Shown piece by piece: positions 21,506 to 32,504 of a stretch of DNA of 50,300 bases. The translations under genes were made by a program, and so were the position numbers. The notes under the pieces were generated by a model. The model saw only the letters and a program-made list of their open reading frames with translations. It did no database searches and was not told the DNA's origin. This DNA comes from Nemertoderma westbladi (Eukaryota > Xenacoelomorpha > Nemertodermatida > Nemertodermatidae). The DNA lies in assembly GCA_032718475.1 (NCBI GenBank), contig JAUCBJ010007051.1, positions 1 to 50,300 on the forward strand. Direction: 5' to 3'. Position 1 is the first letter of the stretch. Each line of letters begins with the position of its first letter.

Positions 21506-22033
21506 ACTAAATTTTGTACCAGCTCAAAAATAAGCTGCTGATTAGGAGCCGCTCAAAAAGCAGGGATAGTTACAGTTAGAAAAAATTGACAGTGAGGGAT
21601 ATTGATATATATACATAGCTATCCATCCATACATCCATAGGCTATCCATATACCGGAATTGCAGTTTCGTACACTTCCTGTCTAGCTTTTTTGATTAAAT
21701 TTTGCAAGTACATTGTTTTGGTGGTTCATAATCGCGTTTCAAAATTTCAGACCGATTCTATGTGTGGTATTCGATATATTTCGTATTTTGTCGCGAAATT
21801 AAATGTATATAGACAATCATTGACTGCTGTTGCAAAGGAATACATAGAGAGTTGGCTTAGAGGAATTATTAGGCGGTCCTGACCCATTTAAATGCAGCCC
21901 TATTAATTAATTAACGGCCCTGTGCTTAGAATAGCTCAATCAGCTGGCCTACCATTTAACATCAGTGAGTAACATTATAGATATTCCTATAGAATTCACT
22001 GGGAAGAGATATTCAGCTGACCGGGTAATACAT

Positions 22034-22745
22034 TGTAAAAGCTTTTGCGTAATTAGCCGGTTATTTTCCCTTAAAGTACTCTGTAGTTGGTTTGCCAGGC
22101 ATAAAAAGGCCGTGTCCTTGCTGTACTGGTGTTTTAGAGGACATAAAAGTCATTTCTTATGTATTTGTACTGTATTTGTACTTTAGAGGACATAATCCAC
22201 AATCTCGTGACGCAATAGCTGGATACTTTTGAAAACAGTGTCGCTACCATGACGACGGCTAGCAGCTGATATTGCCACGTCGACGTTTCTTTGTTTCTTT
22301 GTTCTCTCTTTGTTCAGGTTGACCAATCAGAGCGTTTGTTGTCTCTGTGTTGGAGGTGTATACAGAAACTCAGTAGTTCAGTGTTATGTTTTTGCCCAGA
22401 GCCTAAGAACCGGCTTTTGGCACCTCCGTGTTTTCAGTTTTTAGTCTTACACTAGTAGGCTTAATTATAAGGACATATATCCGTTATCTGATGTCTGATC
22501 TCAACATACCTCAACTCAAATCATAACATACCATACCTAATCAAACAACCTGTGCATACTTTTATATTGTTATACTGCTATTTACTGTCAGTTCTTCATA
22601 ATATGGTTGATGAATTATTATATTTGGAATAACGATAAATAACCCCGAAACCCAATATTCTTGATATACCGAAGGTAAGAGAGAAAGGTTACATAAACGA
22701 TTGTGACTTATGTTAAATTGGTTTGCAGTGAATCTAATGTTATTT
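22034..22745 (+). mobile_element. BEL/Pao 5' LTR (segment shared with the 3' LTR)
   Basis: Starts TGTAAAAGCTTTTGCG and is matched over 712 bp by 44334-45045. I noticed one substitution (T at 22309, G at 44609). The shared part ends GTTATTT rather than the usual CA, because the 3' copy stops there at the satellite. The true 5' LTR may therefore extend further right. No TGG-type primer-binding site is evident just after 22745. A GAAGGTAAGA donor-like site lies near 22672. Confidence 0.88.
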
Positions 22746-23601
22746 GATAGACCCTACATGAGTCAGTCCGTGTTCCTTTTATATATAACTAAAATCAGTG
22801 AAGATCGGCAGATCAGTGTGCAGTATTGTGCAGCATTGTGTATGAGTGAGCCTGATAACGAAGCATTTCCTAAAGAATGCGCCATATATGTGAATTATAA
22901 CTAAGCCATATCGTTGTGAGTAGTTTAAGTCATAACTCTGTTTTTATAGATAGAGCGCCACGTCCTAAAGGAACTGTTAATATTCCCCGAAGGTAAATAA
23001 TATTGTCAGAGATTATATAATACTGTCAGTCGAATAATACATTAGGCTTACATAGCAATAAAATTAAGCCGTCGAACCCAATCTCCCGGGTATATCCAGC
23101 GGGTGAATGATCGCGCACAGATTGGTTTCGACTAGTGTAGTGAATTAAATACTTGTCATAGACTAAAGGTGATTTATTATCTAGAAGACATCCTAATTTG
23201 GCGGGTTAAACTGCCAAAGGTCTGAAAGCGCGAACAATAACGGATATAGCTTCTTTATTGCAGTAAGCAATAAAGTTGAAAGTACCGGTCAACCGGTAAA
23301 CCTAAAAGGTACATCTGTAGGTCAGTAGGCCCAACTGCCAGAACCGGTACTGCCGTAGGCCCGTAGGTCCAACTGCCAGAACCGGTACTTCTGTAGGTCC
23401 GTAGGCCTAACTGTCCTAACCGGTACTTCCCGTATAAGTACAGCAGTATTATTCGATTTGATTATATATGCCGGTAGGTCTTAATAATTAATCGGGGACG
23501 CCTGGTTTTTATTGGGATTTTACTTAGGCCTATTTCTGTCAGTTTTATTTGTTTGTAGGCCAGTATTGAACAGAAGGCGTGTAAGCCTGATCAGATTGTG
23601 C

Positions 23602-24180
23602 AGACAATTTGTAGGTTGAACTGTTGTCTGATTGCTGTTAGGTCTGAACGGATTGCAGTGTGTGTAGATCACCTGTCCGATAAAGAACGGTTAGGAAGTA
23701 GGGGCAGCGAATGCTGTAAGGTAAACCCCCAACTAAAGAATAAGTCGTACTACTGGGTTAGAACGCATACTACCTAATTATTTCGGAGTCTGCATGTCCT
23801 GTAGTTTATTTAGGCTTGAGAGTAGTCTGCCATCGTTGAGTCTGTACTTTGTTTGTGTAAGTCTGTACGGGTAGCGTATAATATTTATTTAGATAATTTG
23901 TAGGCTGGATAGTTGTCTGGCTGTTATTAGGTCTGAACGGATTGCAGCGTGTGTAGATCACTTGTCCGATAAAGAACGGTTAGGAAGTAGGGGCAGCGAA
24001 TGCTGTAAGGTAAACCCCCAACTAAAGAATAAGTCGTACTACTGGGTTAGAACGCATACTACCTAATTATTTCGGAGTCTGCATATACCGTAGTTTGTTT
24101 AGGCTTGATAGTAGTCTGTCAGTGTTCGGTCTGCATTTTGTTTGAGTAGTTTGTACGCGTAGCGTAATATTTATTATTCA
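23602..24180 (+). repeat. 289-bp tandem duplication in the BEL leader
   Basis: The second copy starts at about 23891. The central stretch from GGTCTGAACGGATTGCAG to TTTCGGAGTCTGCAT is almost identical between copies, while the outer parts have drifted. The conserved centre versus diverged edges suggests either gene conversion or selection on the core. Confidence 0.9.
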
Positions 24181-25116
24181 GAGTTTATGCGATTATCCGC
24201 AACATTCATTCCCCAAGTTTGTTCCTACAGTAATTGTGTTTGTTATACATACCGCTATAGTTAAATTAACCCCGGTACTACACGGGCTGCTTGGCGTAGG
24301 TAAAGACTGGTGATTTTGTGCATCGGTCACTCCAGCAGATACCGTGGTTCTTTTAGCTGTTCAAGTATTTTTAACTACTGATTATCTGGTTGTACAAGTA
24401 CTTGTACCTAATTTAGGGTTTAGTGTACAGTGCTTTCCGAAAGTAATTAGTGTAGGCATTACATTCGTGTTGTAAAGTGGTTGATAGGCACTTTCGATTA
24501 GCTCTATTAACTTCTAGGTGGGAACACTCCGTGATACATAACGTAGAACCTATAGCGATACGGCTATAGGTCGTCAGGCGGTGGTATTTTCCTATCTGGA
24601 CAACGCAGTGTACTTACTACTACGTATTATTTTCAAATACCGTAGAACCCTGTCCGTTGTAATAACCAGATTTCTAACCCTTTGTTAGGCTGGTTTGTAG
24701 ACTTCTTGTAAAATTACCCTAAAAATTCGTATTTTGTGTTTTTTGTAAATTTTTGTGTTTATTTAGAGATTGTAATCTCACCCGAATTGTACGTAATTTG
24801 TAGTATTAAGTAACTTAGGTAAATTAGAATTATTTGTTTTAGTGTCCTATAAGTAACACTTCACTGAAAGCGCACCGCTTTGTGTAGTGATTACTCCCCA
24901 GAAATAATAACATTTATTTCAAACATTGACAAAACCCATTAAAACGGGTATATATATATTATAAATCAAATCTAACGATTTATAAATAGTAGGCCTACCA
25001 TACAACCATTAGGTCTCAATATCAGTTGGACTACTGCTCAAATAACGGTAATAAAGTAAGTAAAGTAACAAAGTAACCCTAAAATTCAGAAATTCAATTA
25101 TTTAAAATAATTGATA

Positions 25117-25361
25117 TACCGGTATTTACAATAGGCCTATTATCTTTATTTCTATAAATCTAGGCTGAAATTATACCGGTACTTGTAATTAATTCTATTC
25201 CAGAATTATATATACTACAAACTGTAAGCTGTATACCGGTATTCCCGATAGGCCTATTATATATTTATATATATTTGTGCTAAAAATTATACCGGTATTC
25301 TGTGATAAACCTAGTCTGTAATAATACTTATATAGTTATATATACTATAAGTATACCGGTA
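25117..25361 (+). promoter_or_regulatory. Five regularly spaced TACCGGTA palindromes
   Basis: TACCGGTA occurs at 25117, 25174, 25234, 25290 and 25354, that is every 56-64 bp, each in the context TATACCGGTAYT. AGGCCTATTAT recurs between them. They lie just before the gag ATG. The arrangement could be a degenerate tandem repeat or a protein-binding array; function is inferred only from regularity. Confidence 0.5.
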
Positions 25362-25499
25362 TTCTAATATATTATATATATATCACGCTACACTGAGTAG
25401 CAGTATCGGTAATTAATTACTAGGCTAGCAGTTAATACTGAATTACTAGACTTGCTCAGACTGTAATACAGCAGTAGACATTCAACGGTATACGTAGAC

Positions 25500-28400
25500 A
25501 TGTCTGATACTAAGCAGAACCTGTCAGACAGTTTATTAGATGTAACTATCTGCGACTCAGATAGAGACGTAGAACCGTCTGGTCGTAAGTTCAGTTCACC
25601 TCCCACTGTGAGGAAGGTCATCCCTCCAGTAGTAATAAAAGAACCTAGGCTGGTCCAACATCGTAGGTCTGTCATAGGCACTCGAGCTCAGGTCAAGCGG
25701 AACCAAGAAGCAGCGGAACAGCAACAACCCGCGAGCCAAGAACTTATTTCTCAGCGGCCCAACAGCTCCAGTAGTGAAGATACTGTAGAGCTGACACCCG
25801 AACGCGGAGCAAGGATGACGGATGAGGCTTATTCAGATCCCATTCTCATCCTTCCTGCAGCCGTACTCACTAGGTTATTGATCGCTGTGGAAGAACACCA
25901 GATCGATTGGGCGAGAAGCCAGCGTTCAACTAGAGATAGCTATGCTGGATACACAAGGGAAGAACTGAAGTCCATGGTCGAGTCGCAATGGAACTTTCCC
26001 GGACCCGGACTCCCGTTTGATTTATCCGAAGCTGCCTGGGAAGACATACACCGGATGGGAGTAGCCGAGGAAACCATAGATCCAGCTGTGTGGAAGAGGT
26101 CCGCAGCCGGATACGCACAGGGATTCTTCAGCTCTATGGAGCGAGTAGAAAAACAACTGTTACAACAACCTCAAGGACCTCAAGAGCAGGGACAGCTGCT
26201 TTATCAAGTAAGAGAAAGAATTCTACGAATCAGGTTAATATTATCGGCCTTTGAGGAGGCTTCTAAACGAAGACAAGACACGTCGTTGCAAGTTGCCGTA
26301 AAGACTTGGTTTCAACGGGTGAGTCGCCAGGTTCAAGGAGCAGCTCAGTGGAAAGCTCAGCTGGAGGAGCGCTCAACCCATGGAGAATCAACGGACGCTA
26401 CTTTTTCCCAAGTGGAAAGTGAAGCGACGGCAGAGAAACCGCATAAGAAGGATGCCATTGACATCTATCTGTCAGACTATCAGCGTTTTTTGGGAGATGA
26501 AGAGTTGAGGAGAAGGCTAGATGGACTTAGCCCTAATAGTGAAGGAGCCCAGCGTGTGTTGGATGCAATAGATGTAGATAGGTTAGCGGCGAACCAAGCT
26601 AAATTCGATGAACAACTCCGCATCGCTAGAGAAAAGGAAGAACAAGTAAGGAAAAAACGTATAGAAGACAGAAAGATAGCAGCAGTGGCAGAGGCAGAAA
26701 GAAAGGCGACCTTGGCAGAAGCAGCGGCAGAGGCAAAAGCGGCAGCAGCAGAAGCCGAGGCAAAGGCAAAAGCGGCAGCGGCAGAGGCAAAAGCGGCAGC
26801 AGCAGAAGCCGAGGCAAAGGCAAAAGCGACAGCGGCAGAGGCAAAAGCGGCAGCGGCAGAGGCAAAAGCGGCAGCAGTGGCGGAAGCAGAACGGAGAGCG
26901 GCTGAAGAGATCACCCAACTGGAGTTGGAAAATCTTCAAGAGAAGCAAGACGACTTCAGTAAACAGTTAACAGCTAGTAATATGCAGATGATGAATCGAT
27001 CTACTCCCAAAAGACAGGGATATACATCATCTGAAGAAGGCGATGCCACCGATACTGAAGGCAAAGGAAATAGATCTCGTCTAAGCAGACGTAAAAGAAC
27101 ATTCCACCGTCAGAAATTGCCTGATTTGCCTCCAGCTGTTAGAAGGCAACTAAATAACACCAACTTAGGCAGTACAGAACCCACAGACCAAATAATTAAA
27201 ATAGAAAGACTCCCTACTATAGTAGATGAGCCTGAAATAATTAGGCCTGTTTTTGAAATCACCCCTTCGGTGATAGACACACCTGTGCTCCCTGAAGCTA
27301 CCTCTACATTCCCTCTGCATAGCACTAAGCTACCTGTGCCCAGTAGAACTGCCCAGAAGACAGTTCAGGTCCTGGACCCCGAGCGAAATATTACTGATTT
27401 GTCGCCCGTTGTCCCTCGTCTGCCCGCTACGACGTTGGCGGATCCCGTTTCGGCGGTTGATTGGGTGGACGAGAGACGGCGGGGGATGGACATTCTCCTC
27501 GGAAAGATGGAGGAGAATCAAGCACGCTCCTCTCAACAGGTCCGAGAGTTAGAAGGGACTGTTCAACAGTTAAAGGGCACAGTAAGGGAAAGTAGGCTAG
27601 AGTTGCAAGAAGTGCAGCAAAATATCGCGCTAGAACGCGATAAATTAGTAAATTTACAAAAGGGTATACCACCACCCCCTATAACAATGTGTCAACCTGT
27701 TAGGTCTGAAGTATCTCATGCGCAAGGTGTGGAGCCTACACGCATCTATACTGCTAGCGAAGTAGAAACTCCTATAGTGAACCCTATTAAGGGTAATTAT
27801 AGACCTGTTGATAATGACATTCCCTATAGACCTGATCATAATCCGAGAAATTTATATACCGATAACTCGATATTAAATAACACGATGGCCCAAGAAAGTT
27901 TTACGCGTCAAATGGCTAGAACCGAAGCCCGTCAAGCGGTGAAGGTGGGAGAGATAGTCAAATTCAATGGAGATGAGATGAAATGGTTACCTTTTAATGA
28001 ATATTACAAAGATAACATACAGAACTCTGTACTATCTAATGGAGAAAAACTTAGATACCTCATCGAGTGCTTGGAAGGATCTCCCAAGTTAATGGCGTTA
28101 AAGTTTATTGGACATCCAGACGGATTAAGACAAGTTTGGGACACACTAAACATCAGGTATGGTAATAGGAATAATATCGCTAAGTATTTATATGCAAAAT
28201 TAGTAGCGCCCAGAAAGTTCATCAGCAGTGGGATAATAGAGTTTTCCGATGAGATTCAAGAGATCTGTAGACAATTAGATTGGTTAGGTAAGTCTCATGA
28301 ATACCAAAGTTCTATGGTCATTGGAGCTGTGGCTTCTACTTTACCGAAAGGTGGGGTAGGCACACGCTGGGATAAGAAAGTACTATATATGATGGAACAA

Positions 28401-31261
28401 CAACGACGAGACCCTACCATGGCTGATCTCATGTCATTCTTGGATGGAGAAGTGAAATTGCAACTCCTCAAGCAGTCCCGAGAGAAGACACCGGAAAACA
28501 AGGTAAGTGAAAAACCCGTCTCTAGGAGAAAGGTAACACCATTGTGTTATACAGACGACGGCGAAAGCCAGACTTCTCAAGGAGAAGATAGCGGGAAAGA
28601 CACTGATAGATCTTATTATGTCAATAAAATGCCTAAAGATCAGGTAAGTAAATTCAAGTCTCGAGCAAATGACAGGAGAGAACAGGTAAGAAAAACTCCT
28701 CCCACGTCTCCCAAGAGAATTCCGGTGAGAAAGCCCGAAGAAAGGGCAAGTGTACACAATGTGACTCAAAATAAGGTAAGTAACATCAAACCGAAATGTG
28801 CGCTGTGTGACGGGACCCACCGTTTGAATATGTGTGATGAATTCCTGAAGAAGTCATTAATGGAGAGACGCGAAGTCATGTGGGATAAGCGGTTATGTTA
28901 TAATTGCCTCAGACAAGGACACCAACGGCGTACCTGTTTCTCTGACATAAGGTGTGCAAAGTGTGGTGCGAAACATCATATCTTGTTGCACGCTGAATTC
29001 GATCGAAATAGTCCGAATCAGGTAAGTGATTCCGAGCTACATGTCCAATTCAGTGATGTGAACGACACTGATCAATCTGAGATGGAAGGATTCTATACAG
29101 ACGAGTTCTCCGACGAAAATGAATCCTGTTACATGATAAATACCGCAGTGTATCGAGCACTCACCTATGAAAAGGATACAGACAACGACTTCACTCTAAC
29201 TACTTCTGAACGACAACCATCTTGGAAAGAGCCATCTTCCAATGTAGGGATCCGAGAGTTTCCTGTGGTGCAGGTAAGGGTTCACGGACCTAAACGGAGT
29301 TATGTAGTGAACGCCCTCCTGGACTCCGGCAGCACAGGAACATTCATCGACAAAGAGCTAGCCGAAGATATATTTGCTGGACAACCCAAGTTCCAAACTA
29401 AGCTCAACATGTCCGGCATTATGCAAGTTTGGAAATCTACAATCACAGCGGATTATTATGTAGGAGCGTTATCCACCCCCCAGGACGAACTAGGAGAACA
29501 TAGCATAAGGTCAGTGAAAATGGTGGCTATAAAGAACTTCGCTACTACTCAAGCAGACCTTTATAATTGGGACGAGGATGAGAGCATCCAACATCTTAAC
29601 ATACCTCGATTCCAGACTGATTATCCTGGAGTGCAAATACTCATCGGCCAAAACGCGCATGAGGCGCTGGAGACATTAGAGAAACGGCCTGCTCAACCAC
29701 AGCCCCTACAGACCTATGCGGTAAGAACTAGAGTAGGTTGGTACTTTACTGGCCCTTCCCGTAGAACACTCAGAGAAAGACTACCGCAAGAGAGAGTCTG
29801 CCAGGTGAGTGAATGGGAAGATGATGCTAGTGAGGGAGACGATTCAACTGAGGGAATTCCATACTCCTCAGATAACGACGACGTTCACCAGCTTTTTGAT
29901 GAGGAGAATACCATCGATCTCCTTAAGGAAAACGAGGCTTGGCAAAACCAAGTGAACTTATGTCAACTTCTCTATCCATCTGAACGAGAAGCTTACAACG
30001 ACGAGTTAAATGACGTCATTGAGCGTTGCAATGCCAAGACTCGAGATGAACATGCAGTACGATTCTTTACGCAAGAGGCGGTAGAGCCCAATTCCTACGA
30101 TAAAGCCTTGTCGGTGGAAGAGGAAAGGGCCAAGCAGATCCAAGAGACAACTACACGTTTCCACAAAGATCAAGGAAGGTACGAAGTCGGTTTACCTTTT
30201 CGCAAGAGAGAACCGAAGTTCATCAATAACAGACCTTTGGCGGAAAAAAGAATCGCGCAACTCCATCGACGCCTTACGGCTAATTCTTCAGCTAAAGCAA
30301 TGTATCAAACACAGCTGGAAAAATTTATTAGTAAGGGATACGCGGAGAGAGTACCGGAAGAAACACCTGTGACTGAAAGAACGTATTACTTAACTCACCA
30401 TTACGTTCCTAAACCCGGTAAGCCACACGAAGTGAGAGTAGTGTTTGATGGCTCCGCTCTTTACATGGGTCAATCCCTTAACTCTGAATTGTTACCCGGA
30501 CCCAACTTGCTTCAATCTTTGTTGGGAATTCTTTTAAGATTGAGACAATATTCGATTGCTTTCGCCTCCGATATAGAAGGCATGTTCTTACAAGTCAAGG
30601 TGCTAGATAGGGATCGAGATAGTCTACGATTTCTGTGGTGGCCCGAAGGAGATCTCAACCAGAAACCGGTGGAGTACTGGATGACCATCCAGGCCTTCGG
30701 GATAATCTCAAGCCCTTCCAACGCCTGTTCGGTAGTGCGTACCACTGCAGAGGACAACCGAGAGGCATTCTCTAAGGAAGTGATCGACAACATCAAGAGA
30801 GACATATACATGGACGACAATCTGAAGTCCCTTCCATCAGTTGAGGAAGCCATTGAAGTCGCTAAAGGAACGGTAGAGTGCTTAAAAAGAGGTGGATTTC
30901 GATTAACCAAATTCACCAGCAACTCCCGTGAGTTTCTGGAGTCGATCCCTGCGGAGGATCGAGGAGCGAAAGATCTCGATTTGATCAAAGATGATCTGCC
31001 AGAAACCAAGACACTCGGCTTGAAATGGGACACAGAGCGAGATATCCTGTTTTTCCAGCTAAAACAGCGAGATAATCCAGTTCGAACCAAACGGATTTGC
31101 TTAAGTATACTGAGCACTTATTTCGATCCATTGGGATTTATTAGCCCAGTTATATTGATTGCTCGTAGTTTGGTACAACAAATGTGGCTTGAAAACCACT
31201 CATGGGACGATCCACTTAAGGGAGAATTATTGAAGAAGTGGATGAAATGGGAAGATTCTCT
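25500..31261 (+). CDS. BEL/Pao gag-pol, N-terminal 1920 codons (interrupted)
   Basis: Encodes the polyprotein that packages and copies the element. In order: an N-terminal extension of about 815 residues with an Ala-rich coiled coil (about 395-467, AEAKAKAAAAEA repeats) and a second coil (about 668-720); a gag region like DUF1759 (about 820-995, VKFNGDEMKWLPF); zinc knuckles (C1100 region CALCDGTH and C1133 region CYNCLRQGH); an aspartic protease (DSGSTG, D1275); and a BEL-type RT with YMDD at 1770-1773, followed by the region usually called peptidase A17. The reading frame is open up to residue 1920, where a nested LTR element is inserted; translation then runs 32 codons into that LTR and stops at 31361. 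The rest of pol resumes at 38891. Except for the insertion it looks intact. Confidence 0.93.
31257..31261 (+). repeat. Target duplication TCTCT, left copy
   Basis: TCTCT precedes the nested element's first LTR and recurs at 38891-38895 right after its second LTR. Five bp fits integration by an LTR-element integrase. Confidence 0.9.
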
Positions 31262-31800
31262 TGTGACGGGATCCAGGAGGGATCCCGATTTATCCGATGT
31301 GGTATTTAGTCCACGCGTCCCCGCCGTGTATAAGAGTGAAATAAAGATAACTGAGTTCTGAAGTTCGGTGTATAATAATAGGTTATAGGATATAGATATA
31401 CTGTGAATTGTACGGTAGGCGGGATACGGTAACTAAAGTCCCGTGATCCCCTAACTAAACTAATTGGCTGTACCCTACGCTAGCACTGCTGCACTGAGAT
31501 AACTGAATCACTGCTTAATAGGTTATTGGTTATATTGCACGGTGGCCTTACTGCTACTCAATCGATGCCATTCCCCCCCTCTGATTGGTTAATACCCTTG
31601 TTGGCTCCCCGTGGAGTATTCCCGTTCACTCCACCTGTTCTCCTTGGGTTAGGGGTTTGGCCCCTGACCCTCTATTGTGTGCTTCCTTCCCACTCTTATT
31701 GGGATGGCACGAGTTGGTTAATTGCCCAATCTCGTGGCTCCCAATATTGCTTATCGGCTTACAACTTTATGGGGTGTTGGCGGGATTGAATAAGCTAACA
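31262..31800 (-). repeat. Nested element 3' LTR (539 bp)
   Basis: Plus-strand ends are TGTGACGGGATCC and AAGCTAACA. Only one difference from the other LTR was seen (T at 31606 versus G at 38696). An open plus-strand frame of 87 codons inside is an antisense shadow present identically in both LTRs. Confidence 0.93.
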
Positions 31801-31838
31801 CTCCCCCCCATGCTATCTTCCCGGTAAGAAGATAGCAT
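31801..31838 (-). promoter_or_regulatory. Polypurine tract plus adjacent 11-bp hairpin
   Basis: On the element's sense strand GGGGGGGAG touches the 3' LTR, as expected for the plus-strand DNA primer. Directly upstream, ATGCTATCTTC (31810-31820) and GAAGATAGCAT (31828-31838) form a perfect 11-bp stem with a 7-nt loop. A stable stem abutting the tract could influence RNase H cleavage; that role is inference. Confidence 0.7.
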
Positions 31839-32480
31839 CAACCAAAAAGTGCGTTACAATCCCGCTGGATCCCGATCTAGCATCGGGTGTGGGGTGGGTA
31901 TATTTTTTCGGAGTCGGCTTTCCAGGCCGCTCCCTATGGGTATGATGTCACTACCCTCTGGCGTCTCGTGTCGGGCCGATCGTGCGCTTCTCTCACACAA
32001 TTTTTGTTTCCCCAACACTCTCACCACTCTACTCCAACTCTCGCATACCCCCGGACCTCCTCGTCCCACACTCTTCCTCTCACTTCTCCTCCCCCACACT
32101 TGAATTGCGCCCACGCTCTCTTCGCACTCCGCACTATTACCTCTCCACTCTCTTGTCACTCCCTAAGGCTTTAATCTCTAATGCTACCCCTGTGCTATCA
32201 TACTATCTACCTACTGCTTACTAACTCTAACTATCTAACTAACTCTGCTAACTACTAACTCTTACTACTTCTAGCTCTAACTGAGAGCCTCTAACTTTCT
32301 ACTAACTCTAACTCTCTACTAAGTCTAACTAACTCCTACTAGCTCTCTACTTCTACTAACTCTACTTGACTCCTCTGAGTCTACCAACTCTGCTAACTAG
32401 CTCTACTAACTCTACTCCACTAGCTCTACTAACTCTACTCCACTAGCTCTGCTAACTCTACTAACTAGCTCTACTAACTC
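31839..32480 (-). other. Nested element, non-coding 3' region
   Basis: Mixed sequence to about 32160, then CTAACT-rich pyrimidine stretches. Plus-strand frames here arise from CT-rich composition and are not genes. Confidence 0.6.
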
Positions 32481-32504
32481 TACTCCACTCTTCTAACTAT
32501 GTGG

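Larger units (their letters stand above)
18866..22030. repeat. Segmental duplication, copy B
   Basis: Same blocks as copy A: U0 (18866-19035), S1 (20214-20985), about 150 bp lost from copy A, then S2 (21141-22030). The LINE here is at the U0/S1 boundary. The right end, GGGTAATA, is followed in copy A by ATTATAAACAG but here by CAT and the BEL LTR. Confidence 0.88.
22746..25499 (+). other. BEL/Pao leader (rest of LTR and/or 5' UTR)
   Basis: About 2.75 kb separate the LTR segment from the gag start, which is long for the superfamily. The stretch contains a 289-bp tandem duplication, many ACCGGTA words and a short frame MSEPDNEAFPKECAIY at about 22841. It has no long coding frame. Part of it may be LTR, and part may be an intron. 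Confidence 0.6.

Noticed and set aside
22746-25499. Primer-binding site for initiator tRNA-Met in the BEL leader
   Set aside because: I looked for the complement of the tRNA 3' end (TGGTAGCAGAG) and did not see it; other TGG words were not convincing.
26480-26948. Antisense frames of 79-144 codons rich in Ala, Leu, Cys and Phe
   Set aside because: They mirror the GCAGAGGCAAAAGCGGC repeat encoding the Ala-rich coiled coil of gag on the plus strand.
31526-31789. 87-codon frame in the nested LTR (also at 38616-38879)
   Set aside because: Identical in both LTRs only because the LTRs are nearly identical; antisense to the element and without motifs.
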